DNA of 64,000 nucleotides, taken from positions 372,001 through 436,000 of the forward strand of contig NZ_KB904328.1 in the NCBI RefSeq assembly GCF_000379965.1. Reading direction: 5' to 3'. The translations under genes were made by a program, and so were the position numbers. This document shows positions 17,141 to 26,430 of the stretch, in pieces (the first letter of the stretch is position 1; each line of letters starts with the position of its first letter). The notes beneath the pieces are model-generated. The model made no database searches. It was not told the DNA's origin and worked only from the letters and a program-made list of their open reading frames with translations. The DNA comes from Hoylesella nanceiensis DSM 19126 = JCM 15639 (GTDB taxonomy: Bacteria; Bacteroidota; Bacteroidia; Bacteroidales; Bacteroidaceae).

Positions 17141-17722
17141 ATGAAAAATATTAGTATTCTATTCTGCGCCTTTCTATTGGCAACAACAACCTTAGTGGGT
17201 TGCGACAATTTTGCTAATGACGACAAAAACGAGCCTACTACCTGCTATTTTGGCGGTTGGATCGACCTACAAAAGATACCAACCATCACCAAAGAGACCT
17301 TTAAAAGACAGATTGTTGGTAAGGGTTGGAAGCACGAATTCACACAAGAAATGAACGCAAATGGCACCATTGCGCAAAAAAGCTACTACAATGGGCTCAT
17401 CGGAATCAGTCCTATCGACTTCTATTTCTCTGAGGGCGACGTCACAAGCTTCACTCATTCAGACGCTCTTAACGAGTATGTTAAGGCCACAAGGGGCTAT
17501 ATCTACGACGAAGCAACCAACACTATTCAGCTAATTAACAGCAAAGCGCCTAACGACCGCATATTGGAATGCGACGGAACAAACCTCTCTATCATTCAAT
17601 TCTTGGGCTATAAGAACGACGGAACGGGCAAACTAACAGAAACCTATGGCGTTTCTAAATACAGAAAGATGACAACTCAAGAACTGGAAGAAATGCAAAA
17701 GCTGTATCGTCCTCTACAATAA
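17141..17722 (+). CDS. Hypothetical lipoprotein
   Basis: 193 residues. The N-terminus is a lipoprotein signal: basic start MKNIS, hydrophobic core, then a lipobox TLVGCDN with Cys22, so it is lipidated and most likely placed on the outer membrane. The next residues (FANDDKNE) are acidic, a signal often linked to surface export of Bacteroidota lipoproteins. The mature part has mixed alpha/beta character with no family I recognise. It has its own strong promoter and is followed by a short palindromic repeat rather than another gene of the same operon. Confidence 0.8.
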   Translation: MKNISILFCAFLLATTTLVGCDNFANDDKNEPTTCYFGGWIDLQKIPTITKETFKRQIVGKGWKHEFTQEMNANGTIAQKSYYNGLIGISPIDFYFSEGDVTSFTHSDALNEYVKATRGYIYDEATNTIQLINSKAPNDRILECDGTNLSIIQFLGYKNDGTGKLTETYGVSKYRKMTTQELEEMQKLYRPLQ

Positions 17723-17731
17723 TAAAACAAA

Positions 17732-17757
17732 CCCCATACGATGAGGAGCGGTTTATC
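17732..17757. repeat. Short palindromic repeat (copy 3)
   Basis: CCCCAT-ACG-ATGAGG at 17732-17746 with one mismatch, followed by AGCGGTTTATCA, the same 3' flank as the other copies. It lies 10 bases after the lipoprotein stop. Confidence 0.65.
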
Positions 17758-17813
17758 ATACCTATTGCTCTAACTTTTTAGTGCTCTTCCCCGTTAGCAG
17801 AGATCGATTAGCC

Positions 17814-17845
17814 CTTGTGCAATCAAGAATATTTAGCTATCTTTG
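17814..17845 (+). promoter_or_regulatory. Bacteroidota promoter, TTG-N20-TATCTTTG
   Basis: CTTG at 17814-17817 and TATCTTTG at 17838-17845, 20 bases apart, 35 bases before the outer-membrane barrel gene. Confidence 0.75.
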
Positions 17846-17880
17846 TTGCGATAAACCCTGTAAATCAATAAAATTAAATA

Positions 17881-18441
17881 ATGAACCAGTTAACTAAGAA
17901 AAGAAACATCTTACTACTCCTCTTCTCACTACTTGCATTTTGCAATCTACAAGCCCAAACAAAACAACAAGTTTATGTAGAACTACTTGGTGCTTCCACC
18001 ACCGTTGGCGTGCATTATGATAGCCGTTTCGGTAAAAATAGCCACTGGGGATTTAGAGCAGGATTGGCTTTTACCAGCACCGACAATCAAGATTTTATGG
18101 AATGTGACCCCTTAAAAACACGAGGTGTTACCCTTCCTGTTGGCATCAACTATCTCATTGGCAAGAATAAGCATTTTGCAGAGCTCGGATTGGGCGTAAG
18201 TTTCGGAAGCTATCAATGCACCCTTAGAAAAGAAGAAAAGCTTTTTAAGAAGAACTTAACAGGCAGTTTCCTCTTTTTAGATATGGGTTATCGTTATCAA
18301 CCCGCCAAAGGAGTGTCGGTTCGCTTAGGTCTTAACCCAGGATTGGCTCTCAACTACAAAGAAACGGCAAGAGAAGACAACAACACCATCAATCGCTCAG
18401 CAGTCATATATCCTTATTTAAGCATTGGATTAAGTCTTTAA
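17881..18441 (+). CDS. Small outer-membrane beta-barrel protein
   Basis: 186 residues. A signal peptide (MNQLTKKRNILLLLFSLLAF, cut near LQAQ) is followed by alternating hydrophobic strands such as VYVELLGASTTVGVHYDSRF, WGFRAGLAFTS, HFAELGLGVSFG and YPYLSIGLSL. The final residue pattern with Leu at the C-terminus and aromatic girdles suits an eight-stranded porin-family or OmpW/OmpX-like barrel inserted by the BAM complex. Ligand or function unknown. Its own promoter stands just upstream; no partner gene is close. Confidence 0.75.
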   Translation: MNQLTKKRNILLLLFSLLAFCNLQAQTKQQVYVELLGASTTVGVHYDSRFGKNSHWGFRAGLAFTSTDNQDFMECDPLKTRGVTLPVGINYLIGKNKHFAELGLGVSFGSYQCTLRKEEKLFKKNLTGSFLFLDMGYRYQPAKGVSVRLGLNPGLALNYKETAREDNNTINRSAVIYPYLSIGLSL

Positions 18442-18523
18442 CGCAATATATGCAGTAACCATTTTCGCATGCAGAAAGCTACATCGTTGGGTGAACAAAC
18501 GCAACCAAGATAAAGAGAAATAA

Positions 18524-18549
18524 GGTTCATCCGAGATTTGGAGTGATGA
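18524..18549 (+). repeat. 26-bp direct repeat, left copy
   Basis: Begins GGTTCATCCGAGATTTGG and is identical over 26 bases to 26345-26370, same orientation. The two copies flank the LRR-RHS and mini-RHS genes, 7.8 kb apart. Confidence 0.8.
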
Positions 18550-18834
18550 ACCAACAACTCTCTTAAAAGTAATGGATCGATACAACAAAATATCCGACGT
18601 AACCCCAACACTTTCTTTTCTGACAGTCTTCCGAGATAAACAGAAAATCGCGGAAATATTAAGTACTCTATATTGGCTTATAGATAAATATATTAACTTA
18701 TAGATTTCTATTCTAAAAAGCCAAATACGGGCTGAAGCATTGCACAAGCTGGTTGACTCTACGAATTATCTGAAATATAGTTCTTTTCTTGTTAGAAATA
18801 CATCCAACTGTTTTTTTTCATTCAAAAAAGTCAC

Positions 18835-18842
18835 TACATTTG
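18835..18842 (+). promoter_or_regulatory. -7 element TACATTTG before LRR-RHS gene
   Basis: Fits TAnnTTTG and sits about 92 bases before the start; it lies in the palindrome CTACATTTGTAG also found in the IS relic ends. No good TTG at -33. Confidence 0.45.
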
Positions 18843-18934
18843 TAGATGAAAAGACTTATCTAAAAAATACACCGTTTACACACTACAATTAAATAAGAAT
18901 CACAAGTTATAAGCAAACAAATAATATATCAATT

Positions 18935-21900
18935 ATGAAAGAACAACACTTTAAATCATTCTTTCTTTCCCTGGTGTTCAGTTTCGTGGGAATACTCATG
19001 CCTATTCAAACCTTTGCACAAGAAAAAAAGGCCTATGCTGTACTGAGTGAAGACGAGAAAACATGTACCTTTCGCTATGACGAACAAGCAGGTAGTTACG
19101 ATAGAAAAAAGGTGAGATACTACGGTGCAATATTTAATCGGTACATTATACCCGCATCCATTGAAAAGGTTATTTTTGAGCCTTCTTTCAAAGCATATCG
19201 TCCGAAAAGCACAGCCGAACTATTCAGTGGATGCTATAGTCTTAACAGGATTGACGGTATCGAGTATCTAAATACGGAAGACGTAACCAACATGGGCGGC
19301 ATGTTCTACGACTGTTCTTCACTAAAAGAAATTAACCTGAATAATTTCAATACAGGACAAGTTACAAACATGAGTAGGATGTTCCAAGGCTGCTCTTCAT
19401 TGACATCGCTCAACTTGGCTAATTTCAACACAAGTAAAGTTAAAAACATGAGCAACATGTTCTGGTATTGCTCTTCCTTGACATCACTCGACTTATCTAA
19501 TTTCAATACTGGACAAGTCACAGACATGGCTTCGATGTTCGATGGCTGCTCTTCCTTGACATCGCTCAACTTGGCTAATTTCAACACAGAGCAAGTCACA
19601 GACATGCGTTCGTTGTTCGATGGCTGCTCTTCATTAACATCGCTCAACTTGGCTAACTTCAATACAGGACAAGTTACATACATGAGCCAAATATTCTCTG
19701 GATGCTCTTCTTTGACATCGCTCAACTTGGCCAATTTCAACACAAGAAAAGTTACAAACATGAATGCCATGTTCTTAGGATGCAAGTCATTGACATCGCT
19801 CAACTTGGCTAATTTCAATACAGAGCAAGTCACAGACATGCGTTCGTTGTTCGATGGCTGCTCTTCATTAACATCGCTCAACTTGGCTAATTTCAATACG
19901 AGTCAAGTAGAAGAAATGGGGTCTATGTTCTCTGGTTGCTCTTTATTGACATCACTCGATGTGTCTAATTTCAATACAGGAAAAGTTACAAACATGAATG
20001 CCATGTTCGCTAACTGCTCTTCCTTGACATCACTCGATGTATCTAATTTCAATACAGCACAAGTTACAGAGATGAAGGGCATGTTCTCTGGATGCTCTTC
20101 CTTGACATCGCTCAACCTGTCTAATTTCAATACAGAACAAGTTACAAACATGAGATATATGTTCTGGTCTTGCTCTTCCTTGACATCGCTCAACTTGTCT
20201 AATTTCAATACAAGACAAGTTACAAACATGGAGGATATGTTCTTGGGTTGCTCTTCGTTAAAATCGCTCAACTTGGCTAATTTCAATACAGAACAAGTTA
20301 CAAAGATGAACGAAATGTTCTGGTCTTGCTCTTCCTTGACATCACTCGACTTGTCTAATTTCAATACAGGACAAGTTACAAACATGTGGGGCATGTTCAG
20401 TCGCTGCTCTTCCTTGACCTCACTCAACTTGTCCAATTTCAATACTGCACAAGTTACAGAGATGGAGGGCATGTTCTCTGGATGCTCTTCCTTGACATCG
20501 CTCAACCTGTCTAATTTCAATACAGAACAAGTCACAAAGATGAACCACATGTTCTCAGGATGCAAGTCATTAACATCGCTCGACTTGTCCAATTTCAATA
20601 CTGCACAAGTTACAGAGATGGCGGGCATGTTCGATGGCTGCTCTTCATTGACATCGGTCAACTTGGCTAATTTCAATACAGAACAAGTCACAAAGATGAA
20701 CCACATGTTCTATGGCTGCTCTTCATTAAAATCGCTCAACTTATCTAATTTCAATACAGAACAAGTTAGATGGATAGGAATGATGTTTTATGGCTGCTCT
20801 TCCTTAACATCGCTCGACTTGTCTAATTTCAATACAAGACAAGTTACATTTATGGGCGACATGTTCACTAACTGCACTAATCTACAAACTATATTTTGTC
20901 GCAATTCATGGGAAAATCTTGAAAATCTCTTCGACAATAATCCCAAACTAAAAGGAGCTGTCGCCTACAATCCTGAAAAGAGAGGAGGGGATATGGCGAA
21001 TCCACACACCGGCTACTTCACCATGCCGGGTAAGAAGGTTGAGCAGTGCGACATGAATGACGTGCCTTCCACAAGTCCATATTATGCTTCTACCAGTTTT
21101 CTTTGTGAGCGTGGAGTGCTTTCGGGGGTAAAAATAGATGGTGCAGTTAAAGTAGAAGATAAACTCACTCGCGCGCAGTTGGCGAAGATTGGATTCAGAG
21201 GGCTGTATCTAACTAATGGACGACAAGTGCCCTCCGCAGTGCCGTCAGATAATTTCCCATCAATATATCCCGACATCTCCCATCGCACTGCTGACAACGA
21301 GTATTACTATCAAGCAGCACGAGCATTGATGTATCTCGAATATGGAGATGGAATCAGTCCCTTCGATCGAAATCGCGTGAATTTCGAACCCAGCAACAAT
21401 ATTTCGCGCATCCATGTGCTGAAAGCGCTTTGCGAAACCTTCAATATCAAACCTGATATGTCGGGAACTTCTAATCCCTTCCCAGGCGATGCAGAAGCCG
21501 TTGCACTACAACGTAACAATCCCGTGAAATTTGGTTATCTGCGGCGCGCTGCGGCTCTGGGACTCATTACGACTCCCGAAGGGAACAAAAACACTAAGTT
21601 TCGCCCTCACGACGACTGTTTGCGCGGCGAAGCCTTCTTGATGTTGGCACGCATCATGCGAGCGATAGAGACCGGTAAGATCACCGACCCCAACCCCTCG
21701 ACGGCCGACTACTTCGAACCGCTCAACCTCACGACGCAAACTTTGGCCTTGGGACTTGGCTTGTCGATGGGTAACTTTAACCACTACACCAAGAGTAGTT
21801 TTCAGCTTGACGGAGTGACTCCGCTCACATTCGCTCATACCTACAATTCCTACAACACGACATTGCCCGATGCCTTCTATGCTTCACGCGACAGCAAAGA

Positions 21901-24900
21901 TCGCACAGAAGTTTATCAACCCTTGGGGCCGGGTTGGAGCCACAGCTACCACACCTTCATCACGTTTGCTGGACACGGCAAGGACGCACGCGCAATCGTG
22001 CACTGGGGTGGAGGGAAGTTCCATGTGTATCAATCGGACGGTACGAAATTTCGCCCCGAATCGGCGGGTGTCTACGACGACATGACCATCACCTCCGATG
22101 GTATCACAATCCGCACAAAGGACAAAATCACCTACACGTTTGACAAACGAGGCACCGCTCCGGGCATGACAATGATGTACCTCACATCTGCCACCGACCG
22201 AAACGGCAATAAACTCTCGCTTCGCTATGCCGAAGGAACAAACGGAACACGAGTCATCAGCAGTGTGTCGGATGGTCACCGCGAACTGAAGTTCACCTAC
22301 AAAAACGGCACGAATCTACTGGAACAAGTAGAAGATCCCTCTGGGCGCAGTGTCCGCTTCGACTACACCTTCAATGCGGCACAAGATTGCTATGTGTTGA
22401 CGTCCTTCACGGATGCAGCACAGCACACAACGAACTACGAATATGCCGATACCGGCAACCATGGAACGGCATTCTTGCTGAAACGCATTCAACTCCCCAA
22501 GGGCAACTATATCGAAAATGAATATGACGCTAACCGCCGTCTTAAAAACACGGCTATGGGTAATAAGGGGGTGCCCCAAACACAAACTTCGGTTGCTGTG
22601 GCGGCTAACTACACTGGGCAGACTGCTACGCAATCGACCGTTACAGTAGAACAAAGTGACAGATCCCAAAGCTTCGTGTACAACTATAATAGCAACAATG
22701 TCTTGATTGACATGAAGGGTTCAGGCGGTTTTTCGATGCAAGCGACTTATGGCAACGCACGTCACCCTCAACTTCCCACGAAGGTGAAAACGCAAAACGA
22801 AGAAGTGAGTGACGTCAACTATGACGAACGAGGCAACGTGACCCGCATTGCAGTACGCTCACTCGATGGTAATGAAACACAGGAAACGAAAATGACGTAT
22901 GACAACGACAACAATTTGATTTCTACAACAGACGCCAAGGGTAATACTACACGCTACACTTACGACACAGCGGGCAACATGACACGTATAGATGCTCCAG
23001 AAGGCGCAACTACCCACATTGAGTTGGACAACCGTGGTTTACCTACCAAAATTACAGGTGCAGAAGGCGTAGAGACGACCATCTCTTACAATGAATTTGG
23101 CAACCCAACACGTATCGCTCAACCTGCCACGGGAGAATTTACCGCTCTGGAGTACAGCACTCCGGGATTCCTACACTCTGTTGCTGATGCACTTGGCAAT
23201 AAGACTTATTATTGGTACAATAATGTGGGCAATCTCCAAGCTCTTTCAGATGCTCTCAGCGGAAGAATAAATTACAAGTATGACGACAATGACAACTTGA
23301 CACTTGTTGCTGACGAATACGGCAATGAGACATCAATGACCTATGACGAAACAACGGACTTACTCGTGTCAATGTCGTACGGCAAAGAAACAAAACGCTA
23401 TGAGTATTATGAAGACGGGCGATTGAAACGCTACACCTCGCCCGATAGGGTCAACTTTGACTACACCTACGATGAACTAGGCAACGTGACAGCAGATGGT
23501 ACGAACAACTATACCTATGATGCTCACTCGCGTCTAACCTCCGTGGTGCAAGATGAGAAACAGCTCTCTTTTACCTACGACGGATTTAATCGCATTACGG
23601 GCATCCGCTATAATGACTTCTCAAACAACGAAGTGCACTACCGCTATGATGCCAACGGTAAGACAACCGACTTGACCTATCCAGACGGAAAAAATGTACA
23701 CTACGATTACGATGGACTCAATCGTCTCACTGCAATGACGGACTGGAAGGGGCGTACAATACGCTATAGCTATGACCGTGACAGCCGACTCACACGTACG
23801 GACTATCCCAACGGTATGCACACCACGTATGCTTATGATGCAGGCGGACGCCTTGCTCAAAAGAAGACTGTACTGCGCAATGGTACAACGGTGGCTGGCT
23901 ATGACTTTGAATATGACCTACGCGGCAATATCAAGAAACAGTTGTCTACTGAGCCCTACGAAGCTGCAGACGTGCCTAATGAAACAACTGAATACCAATA
24001 TTGGGGTACCAACCAGTTATCACGCGTGGGTAATGCCGACGTATTATTCGACCAAAATGGCAATATGATGTGGGGGGCAGGAAAATACAAGAGTTGGGAC
24101 AAGAACAATCGACTCGTGGGGATAGGAGACACGCGACTACAATATGATCCATTGGGCAATCTGCGCAGATATAAGAACACAAACTTTCTCTTGGATCTCA
24201 GCGGTATAGGACATATCATCGGTGAAGCTGACAACGAAGGGCACCCCACGCGCTACTATCTGCACGGAACAAACTTAGAGGCACGTATTGAACGCGATGG
24301 CTCTACGCAATACTATGTCACGGACGTTCGCGGCAGCATCGTTGCCATGGTGGATGAAGCGGGTAACCTGACACACCGATATCAATATGACGAGTTCGGC
24401 AACATCACACAACAGGAAGAGCGCGACTTCAATCCTTTCCGCTATGTTGGGGCTTTCGGAGTGCTCTATCTCGAAGACAACCTTTACCACATGCGCGCCC
24501 GCGTCTACGATTCACAACTCGGACGTTTCCTTTCGGAAGACCCTGTGTGGAGTCCCAATCTCTACCCGTATGCAGACAACAATCCGATTATGAAAATCGA
24601 CCCGAAGGGGGAATCATCTATAGAAGTTCTAGGTAAGACTGTTGAATATAGTATTGAATTATACAAGGCCAGTAGCGTAGCCAAGACTACAGCAGGTTTG
24701 ACAAAAGCGGCCGAGCTTTCGAAAATGGGATATGCTAGTGAAGCTGAAATAACAAATGCATTAAACGAGGTATATGCTTTAGAACCGACAAAAACAGTAA
24801 CCCAAGTTCTTCCCAAACCAGCAGTTAGCCCCAACTATTGGGCGGCAGGCGCAAAGATAGCCGGTGGTGCAGCTATCGTGGCAGCTAGTACTTGGGGAGC

Positions 24901-25105
24901 TGCTAAGTTGGCAATGAACGGATGGATAAAATCAGCCTATTTCACTGGAATCGTGGGTGGTGCCGTGGGTGGTGCAATTGCCGGTGCGGGAATCGGAGCT
25001 GTCACAGGTGCAGGAGTCGGTGCCATTCCTGGAGCAGTCATAGGCGGCATAATCGGAATAGGAGGAGCTGCCTACGGACACTGGAAATACAATCACAGGC
25101 GTTGA
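18935..25105 (+). CDS. Giant surface protein: BspA-type LRRs, SLH-like part, RHS core, glycine-zipper tail
   Basis: 2056 residues. Signal peptide 1-29 ending TFAQE. Residues ~137-656 hold 20 leucine-rich units of 26 residues of the BspA/DUF285 kind (NFNTxxVTxMxxMFxGCSSL), usually adhesins. About 700-930 has SLH-like segments (RAQLAKIGFRGLYL, RGEAFLMLARIMRA). About 940-1890 is an RHS/YD-repeat shell opening with a DUF6531-like part (GPGWSHSYHTF) and closing with the RHS core end (RARVYDSQLGRFLSEDP, then DPKGES). The last ~165 residues are the variable tip: a hydrophobic glycine-zipper stretch (GGAVGGAIAGAGIGAV) ending basic (HWKYNHRR), like pore-forming or membrane-inserting toxins. There is no T9SS tail here. 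It looks like a surface-delivered polymorphic toxin whose target range is set by the LRRs; no immunity gene is evident. Confidence 0.85.
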   Translation: MKEQHFKSFFLSLVFSFVGILMPIQTFAQEKKAYAVLSEDEKTCTFRYDEQAGSYDRKKVRYYGAIFNRYIIPASIEKVIFEPSFKAYRPKSTAELFSGCYSLNRIDGIEYLNTEDVTNMGGMFYDCSSLKEINLNNFNTGQVTNMSRMFQGCSSLTSLNLANFNTSKVKNMSNMFWYCSSLTSLDLSNFNTGQVTDMASMFDGCSSLTSLNLANFNTEQVTDMRSLFDGCSSLTSLNLANFNTGQVTYMSQIFSGCSSLTSLNLANFNTRKVTNMNAMFLGCKSLTSLNLANFNTEQVTDMRSLFDGCSSLTSLNLANFNTSQVEEMGSMFSGCSLLTSLDVSNFNTGKVTNMNAMFANCSSLTSLDVSNFNTAQVTEMKGMFSGCSSLTSLNLSNFNTEQVTNMRYMFWSCSSLTSLNLSNFNTRQVTNMEDMFLGCSSLKSLNLANFNTEQVTKMNEMFWSCSSLTSLDLSNFNTGQVTNMWGMFSRCSSLTSLNLSNFNTAQVTEMEGMFSGCSSLTSLNLSNFNTEQVTKMNHMFSGCKSLTSLDLSNFNTAQVTEMAGMFDGCSSLTSVNLANFNTEQVTKMNHMFYGCSSLKSLNLSNFNTEQVRWIGMMFYGCSSLTSLDLSNFNTRQVTFMGDMFTNCTNLQTIFCRNSWENLENLFDNNPKLKGAVAYNPEKRGGDMANPHTGYFTMPGKKVEQCDMNDVPSTSPYYASTSFLCERGVLSGVKIDGAVKVEDKLTRAQLAKIGFRGLYLTNGRQVPSAVPSDNFPSIYPDISHRTADNEYYYQAARALMYLEYGDGISPFDRNRVNFEPSNNISRIHVLKALCETFNIKPDMSGTSNPFPGDAEAVALQRNNPVKFGYLRRAAALGLITTPEGNKNTKFRPHDDCLRGEAFLMLARIMRAIETGKITDPNPSTADYFEPLNLTTQTLALGLGLSMGNFNHYTKSSFQLDGVTPLTFAHTYNSYNTTLPDAFYASRDSKDRTEVYQPLGPGWSHSYHTFITFAGHGKDARAIVHWGGGKFHVYQSDGTKFRPESAGVYDDMTITSDGITIRTKDKITYTFDKRGTAPGMTMMYLTSATDRNGNKLSLRYAEGTNGTRVISSVSDGHRELKFTYKNGTNLLEQVEDPSGRSVRFDYTFNAAQDCYVLTSFTDAAQHTTNYEYADTGNHGTAFLLKRIQLPKGNYIENEYDANRRLKNTAMGNKGVPQTQTSVAVAANYTGQTATQSTVTVEQSDRSQSFVYNYNSNNVLIDMKGSGGFSMQATYGNARHPQLPTKVKTQNEEVSDVNYDERGNVTRIAVRSLDGNETQETKMTYDNDNNLISTTDAKGNTTRYTYDTAGNMTRIDAPEGATTHIELDNRGLPTKITGAEGVETTISYNEFGNPTRIAQPATGEFTALEYSTPGFLHSVADALGNKTYYWYNNVGNLQALSDALSGRINYKYDDNDNLTLVADEYGNETSMTYDETTDLLVSMSYGKETKRYEYYEDGRLKRYTSPDRVNFDYTYDELGNVTADGTNNYTYDAHSRLTSVVQDEKQLSFTYDGFNRITGIRYNDFSNNEVHYRYDANGKTTDLTYPDGKNVHYDYDGLNRLTAMTDWKGRTIRYSYDRDSRLTRTDYPNGMHTTYAYDAGGRLAQKKTVLRNGTTVAGYDFEYDLRGNIKKQLSTEPYEAADVPNETTEYQYWGTNQLSRVGNADVLFDQNGNMMWGAGKYKSWDKNNRLVGIGDTRLQYDPLGNLRRYKNTNFLLDLSGIGHIIGEADNEGHPTRYYLHGTNLEARIERDGSTQYYVTDVRGSIVAMVDEAGNLTHRYQYDEFGNITQQEERDFNPFRYVGAFGVLYLEDNLYHMRARVYDSQLGRFLSEDPVWSPNLYPYADNNPIMKIDPKGESSIEVLGKTVEYSIELYKASSVAKTTAGLTKAAELSKMGYASEAEITNALNEVYALEPTKTVTQVLPKPAVSPNYWAAGAKIAGGAAIVAASTWGAAKLAMNGWIKSAYFTGIVGGAVGGAIAGAGIGAVTGAGVGAIPGAVIGGIIGIGGAAYGHWKYNHRR
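19343..20902 (+). repeat. Twenty 78-bp coding repeats (LRR array)
   Basis: In-frame tandem units of 78 bp encode the 26-residue LRRs. Some units are almost identical at DNA level (for example those around 19586 and 19820, three units apart), so unit gain and loss by recombination is likely. Confidence 0.9.
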
Positions 25106-25172
25106 TTCCTTCTAGGATTAAAAAATTCTGATAAAGATAAAGTCCAATCATATAATCAATAAATGCTATATT

Positions 25173-25625
25173 ATGAACAATATTACAATAATGGGAATAC
25201 TCTGCTCCTTAGCTTTTGTTCCTTGTCACGCACAAAATCAAACCACCTACGAATACGATGCTCTCAATCGGCTCGTTAAGGTTACTACATCCAAAGGTGT
25301 CACAGAGTACTCCTATGACCATCTAGGAAACAGAATGTCTAGAAAGAAGCAGACACATATCACGGGAATACAGACCATACAGAACCCTGAAGAACTGAAT
25401 CTTCTCATAGATGCAAATATGAAACAATTATACGTAATATGTCCGCAAAGCACCATAGGAGAAGAACTCTTTCTCGTTGATGCTAGTGGCAGAACTCTCC
25501 ACAAACAAAATATCGATGGCGAACGAATAGCAATATCTACCGAGAACCTATCCCCTGGTTACTATCTCATCATCGCCTACGACAAAAAGGGACGTGCACA
25601 TGCACGGAAATATGTAAAAAAATAA
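25173..25625 (+). CDS. Mini-RHS protein with T9SS type A sorting tail
   Basis: 150 residues. Signal peptide MNNITIMGILCSLAFVPCHA, then two YD-type RHS repeats (TTYEYDALNRLVKVTTSKG and EYSYDHLGNRMSRK), a linker, and a C-terminal beta domain (EELFLVDASGRTLHKQNI, YYLIIAYDKKGRAHARKYVK) of the T9SS type A sorting form, which would carry it through the type IX secretion system to the surface. It starts 67 bases after the giant LRR-RHS gene, whose own C-terminus lacks such a tail. It may be a remnant of an older C-terminus of that protein, or a secreted cap or partner. No toxin domain. Confidence 0.75.
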   Translation: MNNITIMGILCSLAFVPCHAQNQTTYEYDALNRLVKVTTSKGVTEYSYDHLGNRMSRKKQTHITGIQTIQNPEELNLLIDANMKQLYVICPQSTIGEELFLVDASGRTLHKQNIDGERIAISTENLSPGYYLIIAYDKKGRAHARKYVKK

Positions 25626-25862
25626 GATGACAAGAAAGAATATGATACGACAATCTTCTGAAATTACTTGTAAATACATCTCTATGAACTAAAAGTTCAA
25701 TACTTTACAATTACATTTCTAACTAAAAACAGACATTGATCTATTTCCTGTTTGATAGATGTTGACTCCTGACACACTATCCCAAAATTAAGATTTGGAA
25801 CATTCTTAATTCACTCAATCATATTAGAGATGAGGGGTTAACGTCCTGCTTTACCTTACGAT

Positions 25863-25903
25863 AGCTGGCTTCTATAGTCTCACAGAGATTATCGGAGCCA
25901 GCT
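25863..25903 (+). terminator. Long hairpin downstream of the RHS genes
   Basis: AGCTGGCT and AGCCAGCT pair around an inner stem (TCTC/GAGA), followed by TTTGTT. It lies about 240 bases past the mini-RHS stop; a possible late terminator. Confidence 0.4.
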
Positions 25904-25925
25904 TTGTTGGTTAAAATCTGCAATA

Positions 25926-26180
25926 ATGAGAGCTTTCGTCTCTGCAGACAATATTAGCAGAGTCTACAACAATCTCAGCACAGAAGATATTCTGGCCTAT
26001 GCGCTCATCAAAGTTGTCTAACACTGGCCCCTCAAACAAATCTTAGATATTGCATGAGACAACCGAAACACTTACGACGATATTACCATAGAACCTCAGA
26101 CATATTCCGAAAAGCTCTGACAATTTGAGAGAATGCTCCTAAGGGAAGTTCATCTCCGTAAATTGTTCCGTGCGCAATGT
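25926..26180 (+). pseudogene. Decayed ORF of unknown function
   Basis: A 31-codon frame from 25926 (MRAFVSADNISRVYNNLSTE and on) stops at 26019, yet protein-like text continues in shifted frames (MLLREVHLRKLFRAQCALAS near 26130-26180). This suggests a small gene broken by stops and shifts. Not identified. Confidence 0.35.
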
Positions 26181-26344
26181 GCTTTAGCTTCGCGATAGTA
26201 TCCAAAATTTATGTGTAAGCTCCAAAGTTCTTATTTTTGTGGTGAACTTAAAAGGAACAAGAACAATGGAGTTTACGAAGTCACAAATATCGGAATTCTT
26301 TTCCATTTTTCTCTCCTCTGGAGGTCGTTTTAATACATTAGTTG

Positions 26345-26370
26345 GGTTCATCCGAGATTTGGAGTGATGA
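26345..26370 (+). repeat. 26-bp direct repeat, right copy
   Basis: Identical to 18524-18549. Here it also forms the end of a short frame that starts at 26266 (MEFTKSQISEFFSIFLSSGG) and ends GFIRDLE-stop inside the repeat, so the repeat may derive from the 3' end of a coding or IS sequence. Confidence 0.8.
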
Positions 26371-26430
26371 GATAAAAAAGAAAGATCACAAGTCTTTCGC
26401 AAAGCACTTCATCACCCTTTGTTAGCAAAG

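Larger units (their letters stand above)
18442..18934. other. Gene-free leader region before the LRR-RHS gene
   Basis: AT-rich, no gene. It contains one copy of a 26-bp repeat (18524-18549) and a TACATTTG -7 element (18835-18842), annotated separately. Confidence 0.6.

Noticed and set aside
19306-20706. Long antisense ORFs opposite the LRR array
   Set aside because: They are shadows of the 78-bp coding repeats; the repeat period keeps the opposite frame open and the product is a simple mirror repeat.
19343-20902. Regular repeats that might be a CRISPR array
   Set aside because: Units are contiguous, in frame and protein-coding with no unique spacers; no cas genes nearby.
26184-26402. 72-codon minus ORF over the right 26-bp repeat
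   Set aside because: No signal, no family; the region looks like decayed sequence with a short plus frame ending in the repeat.
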